Shown: positions 16,848-27,122, numbered from the stretch's first letter. The stretch is DNA of 64,000 nucleotides from Candidatus Nitrosocosmicus agrestis (GCF_008389435.1 NZ_VUYS01000012.1:44803-108802), one strand, 5' to 3'. Program-made: numbers and translations. Notes: a model not told the origin generated them from the sequence alone.

Positions 16848-17723
16848 TTGTCCCAATATGTGGTCTTTGAATTCATCCTCATTTGCTCTTTCTTATTGCT
16901 TGTAGCTTTTACATTTGATATATCTCTGGTTGAATCATCTCCCACGGGAACACGTCCACATTATGTCTTCGACCATGCTGGTGTTATCAATGATAAATAC
17001 GAGAATTTAATGGATACCTTTCTTCGACAATTAGATGATTCAACAACTGCTGAAGTTATTGTTTATACTATTCCCGGTTTTATAGGACACGGTATCAAGA
17101 AAGATGGACAAGAAATCCAAGATAGGGATACACTTTCAAATTACATATTCAATGAGTTGTACCTCGATGACATAAAGGGAATTGGTAAGACTGGTAAGGA
17201 CAACGGAGTATTAGTATTATTTTCTTCAAAGCCTGACACTTCTGGAGGATCCATGAGAATTGAAGTTGGGAGAGGACTTGAGGGTAACATTACAGATGGT
17301 ATAGCCGGAGAAATATTAGATACTTATTTGGTACCTGCCAGAGAGGTCTATGTCAAAAATGGAAATATTACTTTACTCGATCAAGGTATTTTAAACACTG
17401 TAATTTCATTAGGACAATACATCGGATATTCCAATAGTGATCCAATCTACAAACTAACGCCACAAACACAACAACAGTCTCCACTAGACTATTTGGGGAT
17501 AATTATAATGGTGATAGTTTTCTTGGCGGTTTTTTCACTAATTCTTCGTAGGAGGGGTGGTAGAAATTGGAGAAGATGGGGAGGTTACGGTGGTATGGGC
17601 TGGTACGGTGGTACTGGTGGCGGGTTAGGGTCTGGATGGGGCAGTGGAGGCACTGGTGGCGGTTTTGGAAGCGGAGGCACTGGCGGAGGTGGATACTCTA
17701 GTGGTGGAGGTGCCGGACGATAA
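16848..17723 (+). CDS. TPM-domain membrane protein with Gly-rich tail
   Basis: A 291-residue protein with an N-terminal signal or anchor helix (residues 7-25), a TPM domain (about 38-190; starts VFDHAGVINDKYENLM, includes KDNGVLVLFS and IEVGRGLEGNITDGIAG), a second transmembrane helix (about 215-233) after the domain, then an Arg-rich stop and a Gly/Ser/Trp-rich tail. This is the YgcG-type layout. TPM proteins sit at the membrane with the domain outside and are often encoded next to LemA, as here with 45 bases between them. Their role is in membrane or envelope stress, with an exact function still unclear. The start is a TTG placed by the upstream TATA box. Confidence 0.8.
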   Translation: MSQYVVFEFILICSFLLLVAFTFDISLVESSPTGTRPHYVFDHAGVINDKYENLMDTFLRQLDDSTTAEVIVYTIPGFIGHGIKKDGQEIQDRDTLSNYIFNELYLDDIKGIGKTGKDNGVLVLFSSKPDTSGGSMRIEVGRGLEGNITDGIAGEILDTYLVPAREVYVKNGNITLLDQGILNTVISLGQYIGYSNSDPIYKLTPQTQQQSPLDYLGIIIMVIVFLAVFSLILRRRGGRNWRRWGGYGGMGWYGGTGGGLGSGWGSGGTGGGFGSGGTGGGGYSSGGGAGR

Positions 17724-17768
17724 CATTTATTTATAACCTAATTCTGATTTTTTTAGAAGCTGAATAAA

Positions 17769-18383
17769 GTGGTAAACAAAAGAGTAGCTATCCCATTAGG
17801 TATAGTGATTGTTATTGCTATTATTGTTATAATACTGTTTGTTACTTATTTTTCTGGATTTAATTCGGCTCAAGCAAAAAATGAAAACGTAAAGAAGTTG
17901 GCTGCAGATACTGATACTCAATTACAAAGACGATACGACTTGATTCCCAACTTGGTCCAGTCTGTAAAGGGATACATGCAATTTGAGAATCAAACACTCG
18001 CTGAAATAACCAGTTTGAGAACCCAGTGGATGGCGACACCAAGCACCGATATTTCTCAAAAAAATCAATTAAGTAATTTAATCGAGGGGGTTCTGGGTAA
18101 AATTGTTTTAACCTATGAAGCATACCCTTCACTAAAGTCAGATAACGTCGTGACTAGATTGATGGACGAATTGGCAGGGACAGAGAATAGAATTACGGTT
18201 GCTAGGACCTATTACAATGATGGAGTTAGAGATTATAACACTTTTCTGAAAGTTTTCCCAAATGTTATATTCAATAATGATGGACTAATAGGACTCAAAC
18301 CATGGGGATTTGCAGAACTGCCTCAATTTCAGGCAGATCAATTAGTTAGAATAAGTGTTCCACAAGTGAATTTGACGTTGTAA
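17769..18383 (+). CDS. lemA: LemA family protein
   Basis: A 204-residue protein starting at GTG, with an N-terminal transmembrane helix (about residues 7-30) followed by the LemA helical bundle. The signature RRYDLIPNLVQSVKGYMQFE is at about 54-73, and the second half carries NRITVARTYYNDGVRDYN, with the conserved tail FPNVIFNNDGLI and a final GFAELPQFQ segment. This is full length for the family. LemA proteins are membrane-anchored and of unclear biochemical role; the genomic pairing with a TPM protein is a common association. Cotranscription with the upstream TPM gene is likely. Confidence 0.85.
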   Translation: MVNKRVAIPLGIVIVIAIIVIILFVTYFSGFNSAQAKNENVKKLAADTDTQLQRRYDLIPNLVQSVKGYMQFENQTLAEITSLRTQWMATPSTDISQKNQLSNLIEGVLGKIVLTYEAYPSLKSDNVVTRLMDELAGTENRITVARTYYNDGVRDYNTFLKVFPNVIFNNDGLIGLKPWGFAELPQFQADQLVRISVPQVNLTL

Positions 18384-18739
18384 GAGTTGTACTTAGAACG
18401 GGCAAGTTCATAAAACAATAATTTTGATTTCCCAAACACTTAGTGATATGGAGACAAAATTATTGATTGCTTTACAATACAAAACAAGTGATATTCTTTT
18501 GAATGGCTCGATATCTAATTTTCTCTTTTTATCCTTCTTTTTGTAAAAAAAAATAAACCATATTGGAAATAATATGCTATATCAATGATGTTACTTGGGA
18601 TCGAACTGGACTATCTCTTCAAAAAAATGAATATTTTGGCCAATATAAATTGATTTTCCTACTATCAAATATTGTCGGTTATTTTTCACATTGTGCTGAG
18701 AAGTCAACGTCAACAAATTAAATATGTCAAAATGGTACT
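18384..18739. other. Intergenic region
   Basis: AT-rich spacer after lemA; several T-rich runs near 18520-18545 could terminate the TPM-LemA transcript. No gene was seen. Confidence 0.35.
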
Positions 18740-19333
18740 TCACCAATCGGGAGTAGTATTACTAATCTTGCTGTTAATGGCCTTGACAAACAATTCTATT
18801 GAAGCGGGTTTTCCAAAAATATCTTTGGTGTCTATTTCAGGATAAATACTCATAACTTCTTCTGATGCATCCAGGCCAGTCGCAAAAATTGCCTTTAAAG
18901 ATAGGTTTAAAATTTTCAATATTATTTACAGGTTCATCCCATTTATCTCTGGCATTGTTATATCAATAATCACCAGTCGATACTAATGTACAAATTTGGG
19001 ATTAACCAAGTGTAAAAGGGCCTTTCTAGAATCTGAGAATGTTTTGATATTATCATAGCCTTCTGATTTTAACAATAAGAGATATGACTCTAAAACGTCT
19101 TTGTCATCCTCTCCTAAAATAATTGGAACATTTGATAAAGTATCTTTATAGTGTAAATCAGTATTCTTAACGTTGCTATCCGTTATGTCTACTGCAATAT
19201 TTCCTATGCTTTGATGGCCTGCTTTGGCTAATGAATTGAGATGTTTTAAAGAATTGGCTTTTCCTTTGATCTTTGTTACTATATAGGTTGACATGGGTTT
19301 CTGCACATGTGTGCTTCCGATTGTACTTCGCAA
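18740..19333 (-). pseudogene. Response-regulator receiver protein with two in-frame stops
   Basis: The frame contains a receiver domain: acidic pocket (VPIILGEDDKDVLESYLLLL), the phospho-acceptor strand (YRLVIIDITMPEINGMNL) with its Asp, the Thr-like position (AIFATGLDA) and the conserved Lys (IFGKPASIELFVKAI). It is interrupted by TAG at 18983-18985, between the acidic pocket and the phospho-acceptor strand, and by TAA at 18926-18928, soon after it. All pieces remain in one frame, so the decay is recent. The first 65 codons before the receiver are unrecognised and may be the end of another domain. Confidence 0.7.
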
Positions 19334-19405
19334 ACTATCGACTTACTAGAGTTGTCTTTGTAAATCATTATCTTGTTTGAGGGCTCTATTGGCATGATTT
19401 TTCTT

Positions 19406-19606
19406 TTATTTCCTCGTTAGAGTAATCTGTGAATACGAATGTCCGGTTAAGATCTCTATTTGAGTCAACCGTCCTTTGTTATTCATAATATAATTGAAAT
19501 GATGTGTAAAAAATGCATTAGAAGAATTGTCTGAAATCAAATTTTCAGATACCGTGTTTTGGATAGATAGATTGTTTATCTGATTGTTCTTGGTTTTTCT
19601 TTGCAT
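19406..19606 (-). other. Open frame of doubtful coding value upstream of the receiver pseudogene
   Basis: A 66-codon frame (MQRKTKNNQINNLSIQN and ending ILTGHSYSQITLTRK) lies upstream on the same strand as the broken response regulator. It could be another piece of that locus. No domain is recognisable. Confidence 0.25.
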
Positions 19607-19683
19607 TAAAACGCAATGAGTATTGTTAAAAGGACTTTTCTATGATTATAAGTTTATTACTCACAATTTGGATTAATTTGTGA

Positions 19684-20187
19684 TTGAATCCACGATTCAT
19701 CGCTGATTCAATGCTAGGAAAAATTGCTAGAAAATTAAGAATTTTCGGCTACAATACCGAATATTTTTTGAACGTCGCTGATAATTGTATACTTAAAAGG
19801 GCTATTTCTGAAAACCGAATTATTTTAACCCGAGATAAGGGACTTTATTACAGACTAGTAAAGAAAAATTTACTTGGTGTCTTGATATCGTCAGACAATG
19901 AACCGGACAGTTTAGTTACTATTTTAAGGAAGTGTGGTATACATCATGTTGATATTGTACCAAATCTTAATACGCGGTGCACTAAATGTAATGGAGATTT
20001 AATTTCAGCTGATAAATCCTTGGAAATAAGGAAGATACCTGAGAAAGTATATTCTAATATTCAGTTGATTTACAAATGCAATACGTGTCCAAAGATTTAC
20101 TGGAATGGTACTCACATTGATAGCATAAATTTGTTAATAACTGATATAAACAAGCGTTTACAAAAAAAAGTTGAAACGATTTACTAA
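19684..20187 (+). CDS. Mut7-C RNase-domain protein
   Basis: A 167-residue protein beginning at TTG. The N-terminal 85 residues match the PIN-like Mut7-C domain: RFIADSMLGKIARKLRIFGY with the first acidic residue, the middle DNCILKRAISENRIILTRDK and a hydrophobic strand (LLGVLISS). The C-terminal half has a zinc ribbon with CTKCNG and CNTCPKIYWNGTH, as usual in archaeal Mut7-C proteins. This is full length for the family. A ribonuclease activity is predicted from the fold; the substrate is unknown. The gene stands alone between a pseudogene and a convergent methyltransferase gene. Confidence 0.85.
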   Translation: MNPRFIADSMLGKIARKLRIFGYNTEYFLNVADNCILKRAISENRIILTRDKGLYYRLVKKNLLGVLISSDNEPDSLVTILRKCGIHHVDIVPNLNTRCTKCNGDLISADKSLEIRKIPEKVYSNIQLIYKCNTCPKIYWNGTHIDSINLLITDINKRLQKKVETIY

Positions 20188-20287
20188 ATCTATTTTGAAA
20201 TTTGGTTACCTTGTACATGCCTGTATATTATTGGAAATTATTACTGGCTGTCTATGTAATGATATTGCGATCTGCAAAAATATAGTA

Positions 20288-21157
20288 TTATTTTTTTTTG
20301 CCACATATACAAATTGCTTCATTATCGAGTATTACTGACTTTATATCATTATTCGTGTATCCACTGGCGGTCGCCTCGGTCACGGCTCGCCATATTTGAT
20401 TTTTACGATCAGGAGTTTGACCGTTTAGTAATGCAACGACAGGTGCTGCAATGTCTTTGGTAAAATTAGTAAATTCTTCGGCTGAGTTGAATTCAAATCT
20501 TACATTTATCCGTTGGACCTTCAAATCCTTGAAACCACACTTGATAAAACTTTGTTTGAGAAAATTTACATCAGCCAAACTAAATGGACTGCCTGTGGTG
20601 TTTTGAGGAACTGGAGGAAGTTTGAGTTCGTTCCTTACTACTTCCATTGCCAAAGCAAGTTGGGGTACTTTGTCTGATGTGGACCAAACACTAGCTGCAA
20701 AATTCCCGCCACTTACTAGTGATTTGTAAATATTAGACATCGCTTTGTCTAGGTCTATTATAAACATCAGGCCGAGTCTACATAGGGCCGAGTCAAAAGC
20801 CAACTCGGGTAACGCCATTGTGGCCGCATCTCCTCTGCTAAAGTTAATTATTCCGTCTACTTGATCTTTGATCGCCCTTTTTTTTGCAATTGTTAACATT
20901 TGTTCTGAAATGTCCATGGCTAACACACTCCCTCGACGTCCCACCCGCCTTGCTACCGCTATGGCTGGGTCTCCTATACCTGTAGCAATATCAAGAACGC
21001 TTGCGCCCTCTCTTACTTCTGTCATATCCATTATTTTGGTGCTCATGTTAGAAGCAGCATTTTCAAAAGTTGCATGCCATTTCTGCCATCCATTTGCAAC
21101 CACTTCCCAGTCTGCTCCTGCCTGTTGTTTGAAAAGGTCATTAGACGGGTCGGACAT
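20288..21157 (-). CDS. Class I SAM-dependent methyltransferase
   Basis: A 289-residue cytoplasmic protein with a Rossmann-type methyltransferase core: motif I VLDIATGIGDPAIAVARRVG (about residues 54-73), the acidic end of strand 2 (VLAMDISEQML), motif II (GDAATMALPELAFDSALC) and post-motif GGNFAASVWS. It is of the UbiE/Methyltransf_11 kind and similar in style to two other methyltransferases in this window. The methyl acceptor cannot be told. ATG start at 21157; no operon partner. Confidence 0.85.
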   Translation of the reverse strand: MSDPSNDLFKQQAGADWEVVANGWQKWHATFENAASNMSTKIMDMTEVREGASVLDIATGIGDPAIAVARRVGRRGSVLAMDISEQMLTIAKKRAIKDQVDGIINFSRGDAATMALPELAFDSALCRLGLMFIIDLDKAMSNIYKSLVSGGNFAASVWSTSDKVPQLALAMEVVRNELKLPPVPQNTTGSPFSLADVNFLKQSFIKCGFKDLKVQRINVRFEFNSAEEFTNFTKDIAAPVVALLNGQTPDRKNQIWRAVTEATASGYTNNDIKSVILDNEAICICGKKK

Positions 21158-21633
21158 TTTCCTTTAATACGCGCCCTGACTCTTAACTTTTAGTCCTAAA
21201 GTATTAATGCGGCTGTATTAATGAGTGCAGACAACAAGAGTCATTTGATTATGATTTGTTAACCGTATGCATAATAAGAAGAAAGTTTGAGAACTTCTCC
21301 TTCTTTCTTTTGCTATTTGTTTTAATTTAAGGGTGTAATTACTTGTGTGGTTCTTTCGCTTTTAAAAAGATAATTTATTTTATTATTTATGGTATCACCA
21401 TTTCTGAAACGAAATATGCCGACCATATATCATTTCCTTCATCTTTTTCTTTGTTATTTTATAAGGTAGCTTTGTTTTTAAATCCTATATTTTGATTTAA
21501 CTTTGGATGAATGTATTGTAATACTGAAACCGATAATTGTGTTGATTTGCTGATAAAATTCTATAGCCGCTATAAAACCGTGTACACTACAACAGTTCCT
21601 ATTTCTTTCTAAAGTTCTAACAGTATTAGAATA
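21158..21633. other. Intergenic region
   Basis: Divergent spacer between the methyltransferase gene and the repetitive secreted protein gene. AT-rich, no gene seen; the long leader suggests regulated expression of the surface protein, which is inference. Confidence 0.35.
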
Positions 21634-23286
21634 TTGCAATTATGCAGCAAATTAAATATACTTCGTCAATCCAGTAGGGATGTGAATAACTCACAAAATA
21701 ATGGTAAATCGAACAATAGAAAAGGTGTAGTGGCTCCTTTTATGGTGGTAATAACTTTATCAATATTACTACTAGCAGGTCCAACATCGGTGACTTTAAG
21801 TGTATTCGCGCAAGGAAATACGGCTAACCAAGGAATTGGCCAGTCACAATCTGGGATTCAACTTGGTGTCTGCGTATCCGGAAACGGTACAGTCTTTTCA
21901 TGTAATAATTCAAACACTCAATCACAAACAAACACTGGTAGCAATGCCGCCGCTCAAAGTGGTGGTAGTGGCAGCGGTGGAAACTCTGCAACCCAGGGTA
22001 TAGGCCAATCACAAACCTCTAACCAAAACAGCGGTGTGACTTCTGGTGGTAATACAACTAACTCTGGAAACAATAACAACACTCAATCACAAACAAACAC
22101 TGGTAGCAATGCCGCCGCTCAAAGTGGTGGTAGTGGCAGCGGTGGAAACTCTGCAACCCAGGGTATAGGCCAATCACAAACCTCTAACCAAAACAGCGGT
22201 GTGACTTCTGGTGGTAATACACAAGGCTCCGGAAACAACCAGAATACTCAATCACAAAATAATACTGGTAGCAATGCCGTCGCACAACAAGGTGGTAGTG
22301 GCAGCGGTAAAGGCGGAAACTCTGCAACCCAGGGTATAGGCCAATCACAATCTAACAACCAAAACGCCCAATGTGTCTCCGGTGGAAACACTGCCGATTC
22401 TTGCAACAACGCAAGTACTCAAACTCAAACTAATAGCGGAAGCAATGCCGCCGCTCAAAGTGGTGGTAGTGGCAGCGGTAAAGGCGGAAACTCTGCAACC
22501 CAGGGTATAGGCCAATCACAATCTAACAACCAAAACGCCCAATGTGTCTCCGGTGGAAACGTAGCAGGGTCTTGCAACAACGCAAGTACTCAAACTCAAA
22601 CTAATAGCGGAAGCAATGCCGCCGCTCAACAAGGTGGTAGTGGCAGCGGTAAAGGCGGAAACTCTGCAACCCAGGGTATAGGCCAATCACAATCTAACAA
22701 CCAAAACGCCCAATGTGTGGCAGGTGGTTCATTGAGCAATTCGTGCAGTAATACTAGCACTCAATCACAAACAAACACTGGTAGCAATGCCGCCGCACAA
22801 CAAGGTGGTAGTGGCAGCGGTGGAAACTCTGCAACCCAAAAAATCGGCCAATCACAATCTAACAACCAAAACGCCCAATGTGTCTCTGGAAAAGATGCGA
22901 TAGTATCGTGTGATAATCAAAGCTTCCAAAATCAAGTAAATAGCGGCAGCAATGTGTTAGGTCAGCTTGGTGGTAGTGGCAGCGGTGGAAACTCTGCAAC
23001 CCAGGGTATAGGCCAATCACAATCTAACAACCAAAACGCCCAATGTGCTTCTGGGGGAAACGTAGATGAATCTTGCAACAACGCAAGTACTCAATCACAA
23101 ACAAACACTGGTAGCAATGCCGCCGCACAACAAGGTGGTAGTGACAGCAGTGACAGCAGTGACAGCAGTGACAGCAGTGACAGCAGTGACAGCAGTGACA
23201 GCAGTGACAGCAGTGACAGCAGTGACAGCAGTGACAGCAGTGACAGCAGTGACAGCAGTGACAGCAGTGACAGCAGTGGTCAATAG
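21634..23286 (+). CDS. Secreted Asn/Gln/Gly/Ser-rich repeat protein, amyloid-like
   Basis: A 550-residue protein. Residues 31-59 form a hydrophobic export segment ending SVFAQG, so the rest is outside the cell. It then has eight repeats built on the unit NSATQGIGQSQSNNQNAQC, alternating with NTQSQTNTGSNAAAQ blocks and GGSGSGG linkers. From the fourth unit on, each repeat carries two Cys about 10 residues apart, a likely disulfide. The end is a run of 15 Asp-Ser-Ser units followed by GQ. The regular Gln/Asn spacing recalls curlin repeats and other functional amyloids, though no known family is asserted. Near-identical repeat DNA shows recent duplication. It is probably a surface, biofilm or adhesion protein. 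Confidence 0.75.
   Translation: MQLCSKLNILRQSSRDVNNSQNNGKSNNRKGVVAPFMVVITLSILLLAGPTSVTLSVFAQGNTANQGIGQSQSGIQLGVCVSGNGTVFSCNNSNTQSQTNTGSNAAAQSGGSGSGGNSATQGIGQSQTSNQNSGVTSGGNTTNSGNNNNTQSQTNTGSNAAAQSGGSGSGGNSATQGIGQSQTSNQNSGVTSGGNTQGSGNNQNTQSQNNTGSNAVAQQGGSGSGKGGNSATQGIGQSQSNNQNAQCVSGGNTADSCNNASTQTQTNSGSNAAAQSGGSGSGKGGNSATQGIGQSQSNNQNAQCVSGGNVAGSCNNASTQTQTNSGSNAAAQQGGSGSGKGGNSATQGIGQSQSNNQNAQCVAGGSLSNSCSNTSTQSQTNTGSNAAAQQGGSGSGGNSATQKIGQSQSNNQNAQCVSGKDAIVSCDNQSFQNQVNSGSNVLGQLGGSGSGGNSATQGIGQSQSNNQNAQCASGGNVDESCNNASTQSQTNTGSNAAAQQGGSDSSDSSDSSDSSDSSDSSDSSDSSDSSDSSDSSDSSDSSDSSDSSGQ
21930..23140 (+). repeat. Tandem coding repeats of about 150-180 bases
   Basis: Near-identical DNA blocks such as GGTGGTAGTGGCAGCGGT and GGTATAGGCCAATCACAA recur about seven times within the secreted protein gene. 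Several neighbouring units are identical over long stretches, which points to recent expansion or gene conversion. Confidence 0.85.
23143..23277 (+). repeat. 15 perfect copies of GACAGCAGT
   Basis: The 9-base unit GACAGCAGT (Asp-Ser-Ser) is repeated exactly 15 times without a single difference, in frame, just before the stop codon. The perfect identity suggests a length-variable tract produced by slippage. Confidence 0.9.
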
Positions 23287-24225
23287 GTAGATTCAACTAG
23301 CAGAGTCGAAAATAAGCGATAGAAATCTCAAACTAATATCTAGCATCTGTCAGGTGCATGTAGAATGGTGGCGACACCAATTATTTTATAATTAGTTTGA
23401 AGTGCTGATTAAACATGTCATCTTTATTTTCATTCTTACTGATTTTAAGTATTCTTTTTTAAATCTGATTGTCCGACCGCATCAATTTTCTAAATAAATA
23501 ATGGATATGGCAATCATGAGATTTGTTCCCAAGGAAAGAATTTTAGTCGTATTTTTTTTGAACTTTCTGAACAATATATATATTCTCATTTGGAATACCT
23601 GAATGATTAGAATGAAACAATACAAACCGTTTGCATCGTTATTAATTTGAGTAACACTCTGAAATTGTTAAATTAGGAAAACTAATGTACTTCTTATCAT
23701 AATAATTTTATTATGATTATTGCATTGCAGGATTATGTTTATTCTGCAAGTGAAATTTAGCACATACCAAATTATGTTCCGACAAATTAATGTATAGACT
23801 CTACTAATTTTGTAAAATCTATTCGACAAGTACCTTAAACACAACAAGATAAATAACGACCTCTAGTTACCTTCGTTTAGATTCGTCGTCTTGACTTTAG
23901 TTGCAGAATTGTATAATTATTACCCCTAAAGTGCGCTTCTATATGAATACTCAGGGACTTTATTGCACTGAAAGATTGTTTCTAATCCTTCTATAGGGAT
24001 GATATTTCAAGACATCATTTTGTTTACATCCTAAAACCTTTAAAAGGATCTATAGGAAAAGGGAATGTTTATGTATCTAATTCTCGAAATCTATGATACA
24101 TTCGAGAATAATGATTGCAAATTTTTGTATCTCAATTAGATCAATAACTACAAATATTGATTCGATAATGCCACCGGTAGAACTAAATTTCTATTCATCC
24201 TGTTATATGAAAAATTAAATAAAAT
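23287..24225. other. Intergenic region of 0.9 kb
   Basis: No gene or clear repeat was seen. The sequence is AT-rich with short frames only. Confidence 0.4.
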
Positions 24226-26088
24226 ATGAACGATCCTGTTATTTCACATTTAAGATTTCCGTTTGAATTAAAGAATGATCAAGTTGAAGCTGTTAATGCA
24301 TGGCTGAATAATAACTGCAGGGGTACTATTCTTTATAGCACAGGAACAGGGAAAACCGAGATCTCTTTTGAATGTGCAAGAAGATTAGTGGAAACTTACA
24401 AGAAAAATGATGGACCAAAGAATCTACAAGCAAAAATTGTCTCAACGCGAGAGGACGATGCTAATTCTGATGTGTTGAGTGATGATTCTAGTCTGGTTAC
24501 ATGCTGCGATACCAATACAATTATGGATACCAAAGACCGCTATTTTCAGCCTGAAGATTATACCTTTACAACAACCTCGGTTATTTCACGCCATGGTAAC
24601 TATCGAATTTCATTCTTTAACATTTTGGTTTTGGTACCTCGGGTATCTTTGATAAGTCAGACAATAAACCGACTCATCAAATACAATATTCCATCAGAAA
24701 GAATAGGTGGGTACTTTGGTGAACGGAAGGAAATCCGTGAAATAGTTGTGAGCACTTTTCACAGCGTTATTAGGAATCCCCATTTGATCAAGCGTTCCAA
24801 TATGGTAATAATCGATGAAGTACATTTGATCAGGGATACTTCATCATCATTCAAGAGAATTTTTGATTACCTTGTTGAGGATCCTAATAAAGCCATTTTA
24901 GGGCTTACAGCCACTTTGAACACAAAAGACTCTAGAAATAAATCACTTTTAGCAGTTCTTCCACCTTTGAAGCAATATCCTATTAGAGATGCAGTTGTAG
25001 ATAATAGACTTGCCAAACCTGTTATTATCCCAATTGACGTTAAATTGACTGATACAGAGTTAAAAGAGTATGATGAATATAGTACAAAAATAAAAAACAT
25101 ATCAAACAAATTCAAGCGTTATGATGCTACATCCATGACATTGCTACTAAAAAAGGGGGGTTTTGCAAGTGGGATGGCCAAGGCTTGGTTTAGCAATGTA
25201 AGGAAACGAAAACTCCTATTAAGTTATAACGAAAATAAATTGTTAACTGCATTAGATATTATCCAGAATCGATTCCCAAATGAAAGGATTATGATTTTTA
25301 GCGAAACACTTGAATCAATCGAAAGATTTAGAGATCTTCTAAAGCAGCATAACATACAATCGAGAATTATTGATGCAAAGGTAAAAACAAAAGATCGTGC
25401 CAACATTCTTGAAAAATGGGGCGTTGATTTTAACATCTTATTATCCATTCATACACTGGAATTAGGGATTGATGTTCCCCAAGTAAGAATTGAAATAATA
25501 TTGGCCACAACATCTAACATAAACCAAATAGTCCAAAGAATTGGAAGAGTACTGCGTTTAGTCGAAGGGAAGACTATGGCGTTAATCTATGTAATTTATG
25601 TGGATGATACTACTGACAATAAAGTACTAGGTGTAATAAACCGTGCTATAAATGCTAATCCAGATTTCAAATCTGATAAAATTTCTTCAGACAAACATAG
25701 GAGAAGAGGTTTGGTTACACCAATAATAGATAAAACACAACGCATCGATATCAAAAACTTTGGTGAAACAATCAAGAATCCAACAAAAAAGGTGGTATCG
25801 AGAACTCAACGTGCAATCAGCATTATAGAATCAAGTCTAGATAATTCCCTCATTGTAGAAGAGAAAGGTAAAGGAAAAGTAGACAACAATAAAAAAACAG
25901 ATGGTACTGGCCAAGTTATTCGGATCAAAAATAATTCTCATAGAATTTTTACGGTAAGGAGTAATACTGACAAGTCAAAATTTTATAACGTAAATTTGGA
26001 AGACAATACTTGCACGTGTGCAGATTTTGTTTTCAGAAAGAGTATTTGCAAACACATCATTGCAACAAAGATTGTTTCTGTATACTAG
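24226..26088 (+). CDS. SF2 helicase with C-terminal SWIM zinc motif
   Basis: A 620-residue protein. The helicase core shows motif I (ILYSTGTGKTEIS, residues 35-47), motif Ia (LVLVPRVSLISQT), motif II DEVH (residues 197-200, MVIIDEVHLIRD), motif III (LGLTATLNT), motif V (HTLELGIDVPQ) and motif VI (QIVQRIGRVLR). A poorly conserved insert of about 70 residues lies between motifs I and Ia. The last 35 residues form a SWIM zinc motif (CTCADFVF then ICKHIIA). The core is XPB/DEAD-like; SWIM domains bind DNA or proteins. It probably acts in DNA repair or recombination, or in element maintenance; no operon partner gives further hints. ATG start at 24226. Confidence 0.85.
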   Translation: MNDPVISHLRFPFELKNDQVEAVNAWLNNNCRGTILYSTGTGKTEISFECARRLVETYKKNDGPKNLQAKIVSTREDDANSDVLSDDSSLVTCCDTNTIMDTKDRYFQPEDYTFTTTSVISRHGNYRISFFNILVLVPRVSLISQTINRLIKYNIPSERIGGYFGERKEIREIVVSTFHSVIRNPHLIKRSNMVIIDEVHLIRDTSSSFKRIFDYLVEDPNKAILGLTATLNTKDSRNKSLLAVLPPLKQYPIRDAVVDNRLAKPVIIPIDVKLTDTELKEYDEYSTKIKNISNKFKRYDATSMTLLLKKGGFASGMAKAWFSNVRKRKLLLSYNENKLLTALDIIQNRFPNERIMIFSETLESIERFRDLLKQHNIQSRIIDAKVKTKDRANILEKWGVDFNILLSIHTLELGIDVPQVRIEIILATTSNINQIVQRIGRVLRLVEGKTMALIYVIYVDDTTDNKVLGVINRAINANPDFKSDKISSDKHRRRGLVTPIIDKTQRIDIKNFGETIKNPTKKVVSRTQRAISIIESSLDNSLIVEEKGKGKVDNNKKTDGTGQVIRIKNNSHRIFTVRSNTDKSKFYNVNLEDNTCTCADFVFRKSICKHIIATKIVSVY

Positions 26089-27122
26089 GTTAATAAGAAT
26101 GAGAATTCTAAACTAGAACTTGAACTAGTTGGGATTTTAACTATTGAAAGGTTTCGAATTTGCTTACATCAATTTTTTGAACACCTAAGTTGTAATAATC
26201 TTATTCGACTATATACTATCGAATTCCTTTTCCAATTCTTCCTTTTGAATTACTATTTTAGATCTATGATCTATTACTATACAAGGAGATGATTATTCTG
26301 CTCTTCTCATGTTTGTATTATCTGAAATTTCAGCAGATCATGTTTCTCATAAATCTTTTATTGTTTGGAGATGTTAAGTCAAAACTGATCACGACTAAAA
26401 TGGACAAAATAAAGATATCCCGATTACATCAAAATTGATTTCTAAATTCAAAATAAAGACACATGTATGTATATAAGGATATGCTTTGTCAGAAAGACTA
26501 TAAACTTGTGTTTGGATACTTTTGTCGTAAATTCTTGATTGATGGACAGCACATAAGATAAATTTTTTCAAAGGACAAGGGCCCCACCTGGAGTAGTAGG
26601 GGAAGAGTTTCAAATCACATTATCTATTTTTCAGATTGTGCACTTGATTCATGGGAAGGATCCTCCTACTCTCTTCCTATAAGCATAAAATGAAGTATAT
26701 TTTCCATAGTTTCAGAGAGCTGTGTATCGAGCTGCATTATTTTAAGATTCTATCTCTCTACTATTCTATCTATCTTACTCATGCTCTATAGTTGTTGTTT
26801 TATTCTGCCTCCAATATCTATCTGCTACAGTAGATTCTTAACGATTAAGAATAAAATATCCTGACTCATATGATAATTTTTTAACGAAAGTTGTATCATA
26901 CATTGATGATTTCTGAATGTTATTCAAAGGGATATTCTTGTTTCTAAGGGCCTGAATGAAGATCTGCAATCCATATATCATTTTGTAATATTTTTTGCTC
27001 CTTTGGTTTCAAATAATTATCGAAATTTTGCTGTTGTGCTAACTCGGACAAGCTCAGAACTGCAAATATTCATTGACCGAATGATATTTTATCTTTTTAT
27101 CTTTTTGTTTACATAAACAATA
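26089..27122. other. Intergenic region of 1.0 kb
   Basis: No convincing gene was seen. A minus-strand frame of 72 codons at 26395-26613 has no recognisable features and is not supported. The last 60 bases, T-rich with TTTTTATC repeats, probably include the promoter of the arginine decarboxylase gene. Confidence 0.4.

Noticed and set aside
23024..23296. Open frames on the other strand and in other frames across the GACAGCAGT repeat (Cys-His or Thr-Ala-Val runs)
   Set aside because: They are shadows of a 9-base repeat, which stays open in all frames; the Asp-Ser-Ser frame continues from an exported protein.
26395..26613. 72-codon minus-strand frame in the gap before the arginine decarboxylase gene
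   Set aside because: Unusual composition, no motif and no promoter-like sequence; length is compatible with chance.
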